This document shows, one piece after another, positions 33,833 to 41,626 of a DNA stretch of 64,000 nucleotides (position 1 is the stretch's first letter; the number at the start of each line of letters is the position of its first letter). The stretch lies in NCBI RefSeq assembly GCF_000424305.1, contig NZ_AUJQ01000003.1, forward strand, positions 1-64,000. Reading direction: 5' to 3'. The position numbers were made by a program, and so were the translations under genes. This DNA is from Pseudobutyrivibrio ruminis AD2017. GTDB lineage: Bacteria; Bacillota; Clostridia; Lachnospirales; Lachnospiraceae. The notes below the pieces were generated by a model. It searched no databases. It saw nothing but the letters and a program-made list of their open reading frames with translations, and had not been told where the DNA came from.

Positions 33833-34590
33833 TGGCTTTACTAGAAGTTAAAAACTTAGGCATTTCCTTTGGTGGACTTAGAGCAGTAGATGAATTCAAT
33901 CTATCTATTGAAAAGGGAGAGCTGTATGGACTTATCGGACCAAACGGTGCAGGTAAAACTACAGTTTTCAACATGCTTACAGGCATCTACAAGCCAACAG
34001 ATGGAATGATTTATCTGGATGGAAAAAACATCACTGGCAAAAAGACTGCTGATATCAACAAGGCTGGAGTGGCTAGAACCTTTCAGAATATCCGTTTGTT
34101 TGGAGACCAGTCAGTACTTGATAATGTAAAAATAGGATTACACAATTCTTATGAATATGGAACCTTCACAGGAGTGTTCCGATTACCAAAGTATTTTGCA
34201 ACAGAAAAGAAGATGGATGAAAAAGCACTTGAGATTCTGTCAGTTTTTGGACTTGATAAGGAAGCAAAGGTGTTAGCATCCAACCTTCCTTACGGCAAGC
34301 AAAGACAGCTGGAGATTGCAAGAGCATTGGCTACAAATCCAAAGCTATTGCTTTTAGATGAGCCTGCCGCAGGAATGAATCCTAACGAGACTCAGGATTT
34401 GATGGATACTATCGCCCTAATCCGCAAGGAATTCGGCGTTACCATCCTTCTTATTGAACACGATATGAAGCTTGTATCAGGAATCTGCGAAAAGCTTACA
34501 GTTCTAAACTTTGGCCGAGTTCTCGCTTCCGGCGAGACCTCCGCCGTCCTAAACGACCCAGAAGTAATCAAAGCGTATTTAGGAGAATAA
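33832..34590 (+). CDS. livG: Branched-chain amino-acid ABC transporter ATPase LivG
   Basis: The 252-aa ATPase has Walker A GPNGAGKTT (about residues 37-45), an LPYGKQRQLEIARAL signature region (about 152) and Walker B LLLLDEPAAGMNP. The YGKQR form of the signature and the C-terminal LIEHDMKLV are typical of LivG. It energises import with LivF. The start overlaps the livM stop codon. Confidence 0.95.
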   Translation: MALLEVKNLGISFGGLRAVDEFNLSIEKGELYGLIGPNGAGKTTVFNMLTGIYKPTDGMIYLDGKNITGKKTADINKAGVARTFQNIRLFGDQSVLDNVKIGLHNSYEYGTFTGVFRLPKYFATEKKMDEKALEILSVFGLDKEAKVLASNLPYGKQRQLEIARALATNPKLLLLDEPAAGMNPNETQDLMDTIALIRKEFGVTILLIEHDMKLVSGICEKLTVLNFGRVLASGETSAVLNDPEVIKAYLGE

Positions 34591-34592
34591 AA

Positions 34593-35297
34593 ATGTTAAA
34601 AGTAGAAAACTTAGTAGTAAATTACGGAGTAATCCAAGCACTCAAAGGAATCTCCTTCGAAGTAAACAAGGGTGAAGTTATTGCACTCATCGGCGCCAAC
34701 GGCGCAGGCAAAACCACAACCCTTCAGACAATATCTGGAATGCTTCAGCCAACCAGCGGAAAAGTCCTTCTGGAGGGCACCGATATTACAAAGGTTCCAG
34801 GCCATAAAATCGTTTCAATGGGTCTTGCTCATGTACCAGAGGGCAGGCGAGTTTTTGGCGGCTTGACAGTGCTTGAAAACTTAAAAATGGGAGCTTATAC
34901 TAGAAGTAGTAAAGCGGAAATCGCAGATAGTTTAGATAGAATCTACGAAAGCTTCCCAAGACTGAAGGAACGTCAGAATCAGCTTGCGGGAACATTATCA
35001 GGTGGAGAGCAGCAGATGCTTGCCATGGGCCGCGCTCTTATGAGTAAGCCTAGCATCGTCCTGATGGATGAACCATCTATGGGCTTGTCACCAATCTACG
35101 TAGATGAAATTTTCAAAATAATCGAAGAGATTTCCGACGCAGGAACGACAGTCCTTTTGGTAGAGCAGAACGCCAAGAAAGCCTTGGCCATCGCTAACCG
35201 CGCCTACGTCCTAGAAACAGGCAACATCGTATTATCTGGCGACGCCGACACGTTAATGAACGATGATTCTATCAAAAAGGCGTACTTAGGTGAATAG
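34593..35297 (+). CDS. livF: Branched-chain amino-acid ABC transporter ATPase LivF
   Basis: The 234-aa ATPase has Walker A GANGAGKTT (about 33-41), the signature LSGGEQQML (about 138) and Walker B IVLMDEPSMGL. LivF forms a heterodimer with LivG. It begins 2 nt after livG. No clear terminator follows; the next structure is the inverted repeat at 35302. Confidence 0.95.
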   Translation: MLKVENLVVNYGVIQALKGISFEVNKGEVIALIGANGAGKTTTLQTISGMLQPTSGKVLLEGTDITKVPGHKIVSMGLAHVPEGRRVFGGLTVLENLKMGAYTRSSKAEIADSLDRIYESFPRLKERQNQLAGTLSGGEQQMLAMGRALMSKPSIVLMDEPSMGLSPIYVDEIFKIIEEISDAGTTVLLVEQNAKKALAIANRAYVLETGNIVLSGDADTLMNDDSIKKAYLGE

Positions 35298-35301
35298 ATG
35301 A

Positions 35302-35386
35302 GCATTTCTAGGTGACAATTATTAAAACTCTGTAGGAGACATTAGTCGACGTAAGAGTTATTAATGATTGTCAGCGTAAGAAATGC
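35302..35386 (+). promoter_or_regulatory. Long imperfect inverted repeat in the kinase leader
   Basis: GCATTTCT and TGACAAT on the left (from 35302) pair with ATTGTCA and AGAAATGC on the right (ending 35386), with an inner ACTC/GAGT match. Together they form an 85-nt stem with internal loops. It ends 18 nt before the next start codon. Possible roles are a livF terminator lacking a T-run, or a leader that controls the kinase-like gene. Confidence 0.5.
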
Positions 35387-35404
35387 GGACTTCAGGGGGT
35401 AATT

Positions 35405-36031
35405 ATGGAAGAAAAGAAGTTAGTTATTAGTATTGCTAGAAGTTATGGTTCAGGTGGTCTTACACTTGCTAAGAAGCTTGGAAAAGAGCTGGATTTGCCA
35501 GTGTATGATAGAGAGATTCTTAGAATGGCATCGGACCAAAGCGGAATTAACGAGGAGATGTTTGGTCAGGTTGACGAGCATGTCCGAAAGATATTTATGT
35601 CAGCGAAGGCTCATTATAAGGGACTTCCACTAAGCCCAGAGTATGCTGCATTCACATCAGATGATAACCTTTTCGAGCTTCAGGCCGATGTGATTAAACG
35701 AATCGCAGACACTCAAAGCTGCATCATCGTAGGTCGCTGCGCAGATTACATATTAAAGGATAAGCCTAATGTGCTTTCCCTTTTCTTCTATGCTTCTGAA
35801 GAGGATTGCCTGGAGCGTCTTCGCAAGCAGGTAAGCGGCACAGATGAAGAGCTTATCAAACGCATGCACGCCATCGACAAGCATCGCGCCGAATACTACA
35901 AATACTACACCGGCCGCGATTGGAACGATGCCCGCAACTACGATTTCTGCCTAGACACAGGTGTTATGGAATATGATAAACTAATCGAAGTTGTGAAATC
36001 CTACATCGAAATTAAAAATAGGGAAATATAA
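35405..36031 (+). CDS. Cytidylate-kinase-like family protein
   Basis: The 208-aa P-loop protein matches the cytidylate_kin2 family. It has a variant nucleotide loop, ARSYGSGGLTLAKKLG (about residues 11-26), a switch region DREILRMA, and the C-terminal RAEYYKYYTGRDW segment, RDW being typical of this family. It phosphorylates a small substrate by analogy, but the family is mostly uncharacterised and may not act on CMP. The gene is alone, with GGGGG before ATG 35405 and a long structured leader. Confidence 0.8.
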   Translation: MEEKKLVISIARSYGSGGLTLAKKLGKELDLPVYDREILRMASDQSGINEEMFGQVDEHVRKIFMSAKAHYKGLPLSPEYAAFTSDDNLFELQADVIKRIADTQSCIIVGRCADYILKDKPNVLSLFFYASEEDCLERLRKQVSGTDEELIKRMHAIDKHRAEYYKYYTGRDWNDARNYDFCLDTGVMEYDKLIEVVKSYIEIKNREI

Positions 36032-36037
36032 AGTATG

Positions 36038-36142
36038 AAAAAGCCACCTGGTTACGGTTACAAGCATTATGAATTCTCCGCTCAGCTAAACATGCTTCGC
36101 TTGAGAATTATAATAGCTTGTTACCTACCAGGTGGCTTTTTT
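36038..36142. terminator. Compound bidirectional terminator, 105 bp
   Basis: The outer stem AAAAAGCCACCTGG (36038-36051) pairs with CCAGGTGGCTTTTTTT, giving T-runs on both strands. A second, imperfect helix of about 22 bp (GGTTACAAGC side with GCTTGTTACC side) is nested within. It separates the plus-strand kinase gene from the minus-strand pan operon. Confidence 0.85.
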
Positions 36143-36150
36143 TAGTTCTT

Positions 36151-36540
36151 TTACATATCCTCTAATCTACCATGTTTTTCATAGCATGTTACGCGGCTGA
36201 TTCCATTTTTGTCATCCACGAACACTACATTAGGCTTGTGGTCTGCAGCTTCCTTGGAATCGATGCTGCAATAGCACATGATGATAACGTGGTCGTTGAC
36301 CTGGACGCAGCGGGCTGCGGCACCGTTAAGGCAAATCATTCCGCTACCACGCTCACCCGCGATAGTGTAAGTCTCGAAGCGGTTTCCATTTTCAACATCA
36401 ACAATCTGTACCTGCTCGTACTCTAAAATACCAGCAGCATCTAATAAATCCTCATCAATTGTGATGCTTCCAACATAGTCTAAAGCAGCCTGAGTAACGG
36501 TTGCTCTGTGAATCTTTCCTTTAAGCATTGTTAAATTCAT
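36151..36540 (-). CDS. panD: Aspartate 1-decarboxylase (pyruvoyl-dependent)
   Basis: PanD makes beta-alanine for pantothenate. The 129-aa proenzyme self-cleaves between G and S in YVGSITID (about residues 22-29) to form the pyruvoyl cofactor. The tyrosine in the FETYTIAG region and the [13 protein letters not shown] segment are family hallmarks. It is the last gene of the pan operon, 26 nt after panC, with GAGGATATT before the ATG. Confidence 0.95.
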   Translation of the reverse strand: MNLTMLKGKIHRATVTQAALDYVGSITIDEDLLDAAGILEYEQVQIVDVENGNRFETYTIAGERGSGMICLNGAAARCVQVNDHVIIMCYCSIDSKEAADHKPNVVFVDDKNGISRVTCYEKHGRLEDM

Positions 36541-36566
36541 AATATCCTCATTTCTAATACACTGGC

Positions 36567-37412
36567 TTATTCAACAATAAAATTATCAATCAATCTAACC
36601 TTCTCATCCATGTAAACAGCTACGGCTGTAAGGATAGGTCCATCGATTGTATCCACCTTCTGAAGCTCGTTCCAGTCAACGATTTCCACATAATCAACAC
36701 GGCAGATTGGCTCTGATTCGATGATAGATCTAACAGTATCCTTTACCTTGTTAGCATCCTTCTCACCAGAGCGAACCATTTCCTCACCCTTGGTAAGAGC
36801 CTGATGAATAATAAGAGCTTTCTTGCGCTCATCATCGTTTAAGTATGTGTTACGTGAGCTCTTTGCAAGGCCGTCTTCCTCGCGGATGATAGGGCAACCA
36901 ACGATTTCAATGTTGAAATTAAGGTCGCGAACCATACGCTTTACGATGGCAAGCTGTTGAGCATCCTTCTCACCAAAGTAAGCCTTATCAGCCTCTGTGA
37001 TGTTGAAAAGCTTGCTAACAACAGTGCAAACACCGTTGAAGTGGATAGGACGGCTCTTGCCGCAAAGCTCTGTGGATAAAGTATCCACACCAACGTAAGA
37101 ATGGAAACCATCAAGATACATTTCATCTGGTTCAGGATGAAAAATCAAATCTGCGCCAAGACCTTCGCAAAGCTTGCAATCTGCCTCAAAATCTCTAGGG
37201 TAAGTGGCAAGGTCTTCCTTAGGTCCAAACTGAATTGGATTTACAAAATCTGAAACGATAACTTTGTCGCACTCCCTGCGAGCACGCTCAATAAGGCTTG
37301 CGTGCCCTTCATGTAAATATCCCATGGTTGGAACAAGACCGATTGTAAGACCAGCCTTTTTCCATTCCCTAACGTTGGCTTTTACTTCATCAATTTTTGT
37401 TGCTCTTATCAT
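36567..37412 (-). CDS. panC: Pantothenate synthetase
   Basis: PanC condenses pantoate and beta-alanine with ATP. The nucleotidylate-transferase motifs [17 protein letters not shown] (about residues 25-41), [17 protein letters not shown] (about 145-161) and LAKSSRN (near 185) are present. The 281-aa length is normal. It follows panB by 9 nt with AAGGAGAT as ribosome-binding site. Confidence 0.96.
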   Translation of the reverse strand: MIRATKIDEVKANVREWKKAGLTIGLVPTMGYLHEGHASLIERARRECDKVIVSDFVNPIQFGPKEDLATYPRDFEADCKLCEGLGADLIFHPEPDEMYLDGFHSYVGVDTLSTELCGKSRPIHFNGVCTVVSKLFNITEADKAYFGEKDAQQLAIVKRMVRDLNFNIEIVGCPIIREEDGLAKSSRNTYLNDDERKKALIIHQALTKGEEMVRSGEKDANKVKDTVRSIIESEPICRVDYVEIVDWNELQKVDTIDGPILTAVAVYMDEKVRLIDNFIVE

Positions 37413-37421
37413 AATATCTCC

Positions 37422-38306
37422 TTATGCTAAAACCTTGTTTGAATCAATGTTTACTGTAAATTCTTTTGTATTAATCTGCTTTTCAACTTCGGCAATTACC
37501 TCTGAATCGATTGCAAAATTGTGCTCTGCAGCAGGGAAAGCCTGTGACTTAACCTCAGCATCATAAGCCTTAAATGCGTTTTTCATTTCCTCGCCGATAT
37601 TTGCGAAATGCTTTACGAACTTTGGCTTGAAGCCAGAGAACATGCCAAGCATATCCTGATATACAAGAACCTGGCCATCGCAGCCACTTCCAGCACCGAT
37701 GCCGATTGTAGGAATTGAAAGCTCCTTAGTAATAAGAGTTGCAAGCTCCTCTGGAACACACTCAAGTGTAACCATGAATGCGCCGGCAGCCTCAACAGCC
37801 TTTGCATCTTCTACAATTTGAAGAGCGCGCTGGGTGTTTTTGCCCTGAACCTTGAACCCACCAAATGCATTGATAGACTGAGGTGTAAGACCGATGTGTG
37901 CAACAACAGGAATATCAGCCTTTGTGATAGCCTTAATCTGCTCAACAACTGTTGCACCACCCTCAAGCTTAACAGCCTGTGCGTGACCTTCTTTAATAAG
38001 TCTGCCTGCATTTCTTACAGCATCCTCTGCGCTAGTCTGGTAAGACATGAAAGGCATATCTGCCACAAGGAATGTATCCTTAAGTCCGCGAGATACAGAT
38101 GCGCAGTGGTGAATGATGTCATCAACTGTTACAGGAAGTGTGTCGCTGTAGCCCATCATTGTCATGCCAAGTGAATCGCCGATGAGGATAGCGTTGATGC
38201 CAGCCTCCTCCATAAGACATGCTGTTGTGTAATCGTAGCATGTAAGCATGCTGATTTTTTCGCCCTTAGCCTTCATAGCCTGAAGGGTAGTTACTGTGTT
38301 TTTCAT
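37422..38306 (-). CDS. panB: Ketopantoate hydroxymethyltransferase
   Basis: PanB transfers a hydroxymethyl group from methylenetetrahydrofolate to 2-ketoisovalerate. The 294-aa TIM-barrel shows [10 protein letters not shown] (about residues 20-29), the metal-binding [11 protein letters not shown] (about 43), DMPFMSYQ and [14 protein letters not shown] (near 200). It lies 18 nt after the PanG-like gene and has GGAGG before its ATG. Confidence 0.96.
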   Translation of the reverse strand: MKNTVTTLQAMKAKGEKISMLTCYDYTTACLMEEAGINAILIGDSLGMTMMGYSDTLPVTVDDIIHHCASVSRGLKDTFLVADMPFMSYQTSAEDAVRNAGRLIKEGHAQAVKLEGGATVVEQIKAITKADIPVVAHIGLTPQSINAFGGFKVQGKNTQRALQIVEDAKAVEAAGAFMVTLECVPEELATLITKELSIPTIGIGAGSGCDGQVLVYQDMLGMFSGFKPKFVKHFANIGEEMKNAFKAYDAEVKSQAFPAAEHNFAIDSEVIAEVEKQINTKEFTVNIDSNKVLA

Positions 38307-38324
38307 AAATTATTCGTCCTCCAA

Positions 38325-39167
38325 TTACGAGTTTAATAATTGCTCCAAAGCTTCATAGTTTGTGGAAGGATGTTTATCCTTTGCAATTTCACAGGTCTTT
38401 TTTGAAAGAACCCTGTAGATTTCCCTATCAATTCCTTCAAAGGTGTCTAGATGCTTTTTAACAGTTCCAACATCATTTCGTTCAATTGGACCTGTCAAAG
38501 CCGCCTTAGTTCCTACAGAAAGAACCTTGTTCACGTTGCCTAATAAAAGTGGTGCGATGGCATCAGCCAACTGCTCCTCTGAAAATCCGCATATACGAAG
38601 TTCATCCTCCGCAGCCTGAATAAGGGCTACAACTAGGTTTGAACAAAGTACAGCTGAACCGTGATATCTGGTTTTTACATCTGCGCTTATACGTGCAGAT
38701 TGCAAATCGCTTGCATGTAACAATTCTTCGATATCACTTATGTGATTTGCATCTCCTTCGATTGTAAATAAAGCCTTTGGAAGCTCCTGGTATGAAGTGT
38801 ATCTATCTGATACCGCCAGTAATGGATGGACCGAGAAACCGTAAGCGCCAGTTTCTTTTATATCCCTAAAGATTTCTGAAGATAAAGAACCGCTGCAATG
38901 ACATATCATTTTTCCAGCAATTGACATGTGTTTAAGCTGCTCCCAGACAGCAGTAATAGCGTCGTCAGGAACGGTGATAAACACTGTATCACTATCTTGA
39001 ATTAAGTCTTCTAAATTTTGAAAATATGTTGAGTTGGTAAATTCAGCTGCAGATTCCGCAGATGATGAAGTTAGGCTATAAAAGCCAGTGAGATTATGCT
39101 GGGTCTCGGCAAAAAGCTTCCCTAAGGAACAGCCCACCTTTCCAGCGCCTATAAATCCAACCTTCAT
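38325..39167 (-). CDS. Rossmann/DUF2520 dehydrogenase, probable PanG-type ketopantoate reductase
   Basis: The 280-aa protein has the NAD(P)-binding GFIGAGKVGCSLG motif at residues 4-16, a middle strand region with FITVPDDAI, HCSGSLSS (about 110) and SVHPLLAVSD, and a C-terminal DUF2520 helical domain (about 130-260) with GPIERND. It is first in panB-panC-panD, which otherwise lacks a ketopantoate reductase. In several Firmicutes and in Francisella that role is filled by PanG, a reductase of this kind. The function is assigned from context. The start at 39167 has GGAGGTG at 39174-39180; the in-frame ATG at 39176 lies within that ribosome-binding site. Confidence 0.72.
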   Translation of the reverse strand: MKVGFIGAGKVGCSLGKLFAETQHNLTGFYSLTSSSAESAAEFTNSTYFQNLEDLIQDSDTVFITVPDDAITAVWEQLKHMSIAGKMICHCSGSLSSEIFRDIKETGAYGFSVHPLLAVSDRYTSYQELPKALFTIEGDANHISDIEELLHASDLQSARISADVKTRYHGSAVLCSNLVVALIQAAEDELRICGFSEEQLADAIAPLLLGNVNKVLSVGTKAALTGPIERNDVGTVKKHLDTFEGIDREIYRVLSKKTCEIAKDKHPSTNYEALEQLLNS

Positions 39168-39408
39168 TGGCAACACCTCCTTTATGGGGGTGATACAGTC
39201 TCGTTCAAAATGATACGAGCATGCCGTGCGGGTTCTACTATTTTAAAACTTAGAAATTAAAGGGTATAGTTTCTTTCGAATACCATCCGCTGCTCAATAT
39301 ACCATTTGTGTGGAGTAATGTAAATATATATGGTGTTCAAAAATTTTTGTATACAGAATTATACAATTATGAAACTGCTATAGAGAGTTTCCTTAGTAGA
39401 AATGGGGA

Positions 39409-39772
39409 CTTTACCACTAGCAGAGGCTGTTACTGGCTTTTTCAGTGGTAAAGAGTAATTTATTTCTATTAGCACTACTACCTACATAGGAAAAATAGGC
39501 ATAGATAGTAGTGTTTTTTGACATGGCTACTACCTGTGTAAGATAATTAATTACAGATAGTAGTCAATTTTAATGAGATTACTATCTGTGAAGAAAAAGA
39601 GAATATAGATAGTAAAGAATCTGCAATCTATTACTATCTGCGAAGAAAAATAGCTCACGGATAGTAAAGCTATGGATGTTGACTACTATCTGAAGGCAAA
39701 AACACATCGTAGGTAGTAAACAAAATGAGAATGACTACTGCCTAGATAGAAAAAAGTATCGCAGATAGTAGT
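39409..39772. repeat. Array of seven inverted-repeat units, period 52 bp in six of them
   Basis: The 780-bp gap between two divergent genes holds this array. Six units of 37-39 bp start at 39474, 39527, 39578, 39630, 39682 and 39734, spaced 51-53 bp. Each has the form ACTACTATCTG, about 18 variable A-rich bases, CAGATAGTAGT, with minor differences. A seventh, related only in shape, lies at 39409-39453 with stem CTTTACCACT/AGTGGTAAAG. The 52-bp period is not a multiple of three, and no ORF is present. The array could be protein-binding sites or a row of RNA hairpins. Confidence 0.8.
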
Positions 39773-39948
39773 AACGAGTAACTAGCGGCTGACATGAATG
39801 AAATATGGTGGGTATCTCAAGTTAAGCACTCTGGATTACTAATATTTCTCTTGTGTTAGCCCCCATATACCTTATAATTATAAAAGATTGTTAAAAAGAA
39901 AGATTCGAAAGGCTTACGTGGCCTATAGATAAAGGGAATAAAAATAAA

Positions 39949-41613
39949 ATGAAAAAATTAATAGTAGTGCTTCTGGTTGGCCTGCTGGCGATTGGTGGAG
40001 CTTATTATGGAAAAGAAGCATATGAGAAATACAGTAAGGAAGCTCAATATCAAGAGGCCTTAAAAAGAACTGTCGATGCAGATGAAATAGAAGCTTCCAA
40101 GGATGCGGTTGACCTGTCATGGGATGAGTGCAAGGAATTCACAGAGCTTTTGGATTCAGATGAATATAATGGTTTTTACCGCGTAACATTTGATAATCCA
40201 AAGGATATTGATTGGAATGAAGTGTTAGCCGATGGGGCTGGAATTCCAAGGGAGAAGATAACAAAAGAGGATAAAAAATTCTATTTAGATGATGATAGAT
40301 CTTATAATTCATTGGATCATGAGCTGATAGCCATTTCAGGAGCTAGTATAAAAGATTATGTATATAAGCACACAGGCACCAACATCGATTTAAAAGATGA
40401 CCTCCTGTGGGTTTATAATAAAGATAAGGATGTTTATTATAACGAATTAGGATATTTACAGTATACCCCTTGTACCTGCGTGTCAGGCGTAAAACTAAAT
40501 GACACTTATGTGCTAGAGGTAGCCGCTGATGATTCTGATTTTTTTGATAATCCTAATAAGAAGATGGTACTGATAAAGACAGAAAATGGCTACCTGGTTA
40601 AGTCTAATGTAAACGTGTGGGAAGTTGGAAATGATAAAAAACTTACATTTGATGTAGATATTCCACAGCTTGCAGCAGATGCAAGGCTTGTTACATACCA
40701 AAGTGGTGCAGCTCATTTGGACATGGATGACCCTTCAAGGATTGCTATTATTGGTGATAATCAATTGATAGATTCGTTTACCATTTCTACATGCTATGGT
40801 GATGATGATATTGCGATAAGAAGGGTAACAGATATCGGAACTTGTGACTTAAACTGTGATGGTGTGAATGACCTGATTATTCTTGGATACGATTACAACT
40901 CTTTTTTAAAGACAATTATATGTACAACTGAGAAGAAATATGATGATACCTATGGTCTATTTATATCTTCAGAATTGTCAGTTTCACTTAGTAAGGAATT
41001 AGTAGATAATCTTACAATAGATAGCGTAAAGGAAGCTATTATCGGCGCCCAGAAAAAAAGCGACTATAATTGGCAGGAGGCCTATAAGCAGTTCATAAAA
41101 GTTGAGGGCTCTGATTATTATGCAGATGAAAAGTATTCCCTGGCCTATATTAATGGAGATGATGTTCCAGAGTTGATTAAAGATAAAATAGAAAGTATAA
41201 GTATATATACTTTTAAAGATGGATTAGTTACACCTATTGCTATAGGCTTAGACTATTATGTAACAGGTGAAGAGCCATATCAGTATTCGCCACACAATAA
41301 TTGGATTAAGCTGCATGATGAAGAGATCGGCTCAGATTACTACACAAACCAAATGCAGTATTATTTTATAAAAGATAATGAGCTTGAAATGAGGTATTGC
41401 TTATCCTATGATTATGATAATACAGCTGATGAGGACAATGAGGCAGAAGAGAACGCTCTTATTGCCACAGTTAAGCCAACCGATTACACTAAAAATATCC
41501 CTGAAGACGAAGTAATGTCTTTAATAGAAGATATAGAAGAAAATGAATTTGTTGATTTAGTTGGGAAGTATACGGCTGATGAACTGATTAAGATAATTTC
41601 AGACAAGTATTAA
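39949..41613 (+). CDS. Membrane-anchored or secreted protein with Ca-loop-like motifs, unknown function
   Basis: The 554-aa acidic protein begins with a hydrophobic signal/anchor helix (about 4-22) and no lipobox. The rest is predicted to be extracytoplasmic. Two segments resemble the DxNxDGxxDLI calcium-loop or FG-GAP pattern of surface proteins: DLNCDGVNDLI (about residues 303-313) and the weaker YINGDDVPELI (about 401-411). It has many aspartates and tyrosines and no enzymatic motif that I recognise. It is preceded by the repeat array at 39409-39772. mutS2 follows 13 nt later, which suggests co-transcription only. Confidence 0.7.
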   Translation: MKKLIVVLLVGLLAIGGAYYGKEAYEKYSKEAQYQEALKRTVDADEIEASKDAVDLSWDECKEFTELLDSDEYNGFYRVTFDNPKDIDWNEVLADGAGIPREKITKEDKKFYLDDDRSYNSLDHELIAISGASIKDYVYKHTGTNIDLKDDLLWVYNKDKDVYYNELGYLQYTPCTCVSGVKLNDTYVLEVAADDSDFFDNPNKKMVLIKTENGYLVKSNVNVWEVGNDKKLTFDVDIPQLAADARLVTYQSGAAHLDMDDPSRIAIIGDNQLIDSFTISTCYGDDDIAIRRVTDIGTCDLNCDGVNDLIILGYDYNSFLKTIICTTEKKYDDTYGLFISSELSVSLSKELVDNLTIDSVKEAIIGAQKKSDYNWQEAYKQFIKVEGSDYYADEKYSLAYINGDDVPELIKDKIESISIYTFKDGLVTPIAIGLDYYVTGEEPYQYSPHNNWIKLHDEEIGSDYYTNQMQYYFIKDNELEMRYCLSYDYDNTADEDNEAEENALIATVKPTDYTKNIPEDEVMSLIEDIEENEFVDLVGKYTADELIKIISDKY

Positions 41614-41626
41614 TTGAGGAAATAAG

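Noticed and set aside
39474-39772. CRISPR array with 52-bp period
   Set aside because: The repeats are alternating inverted half-sites of about 10 bp, the cores are short and A-rich rather than unique spacers of 30 bp or more, and no cas genes are in the window.
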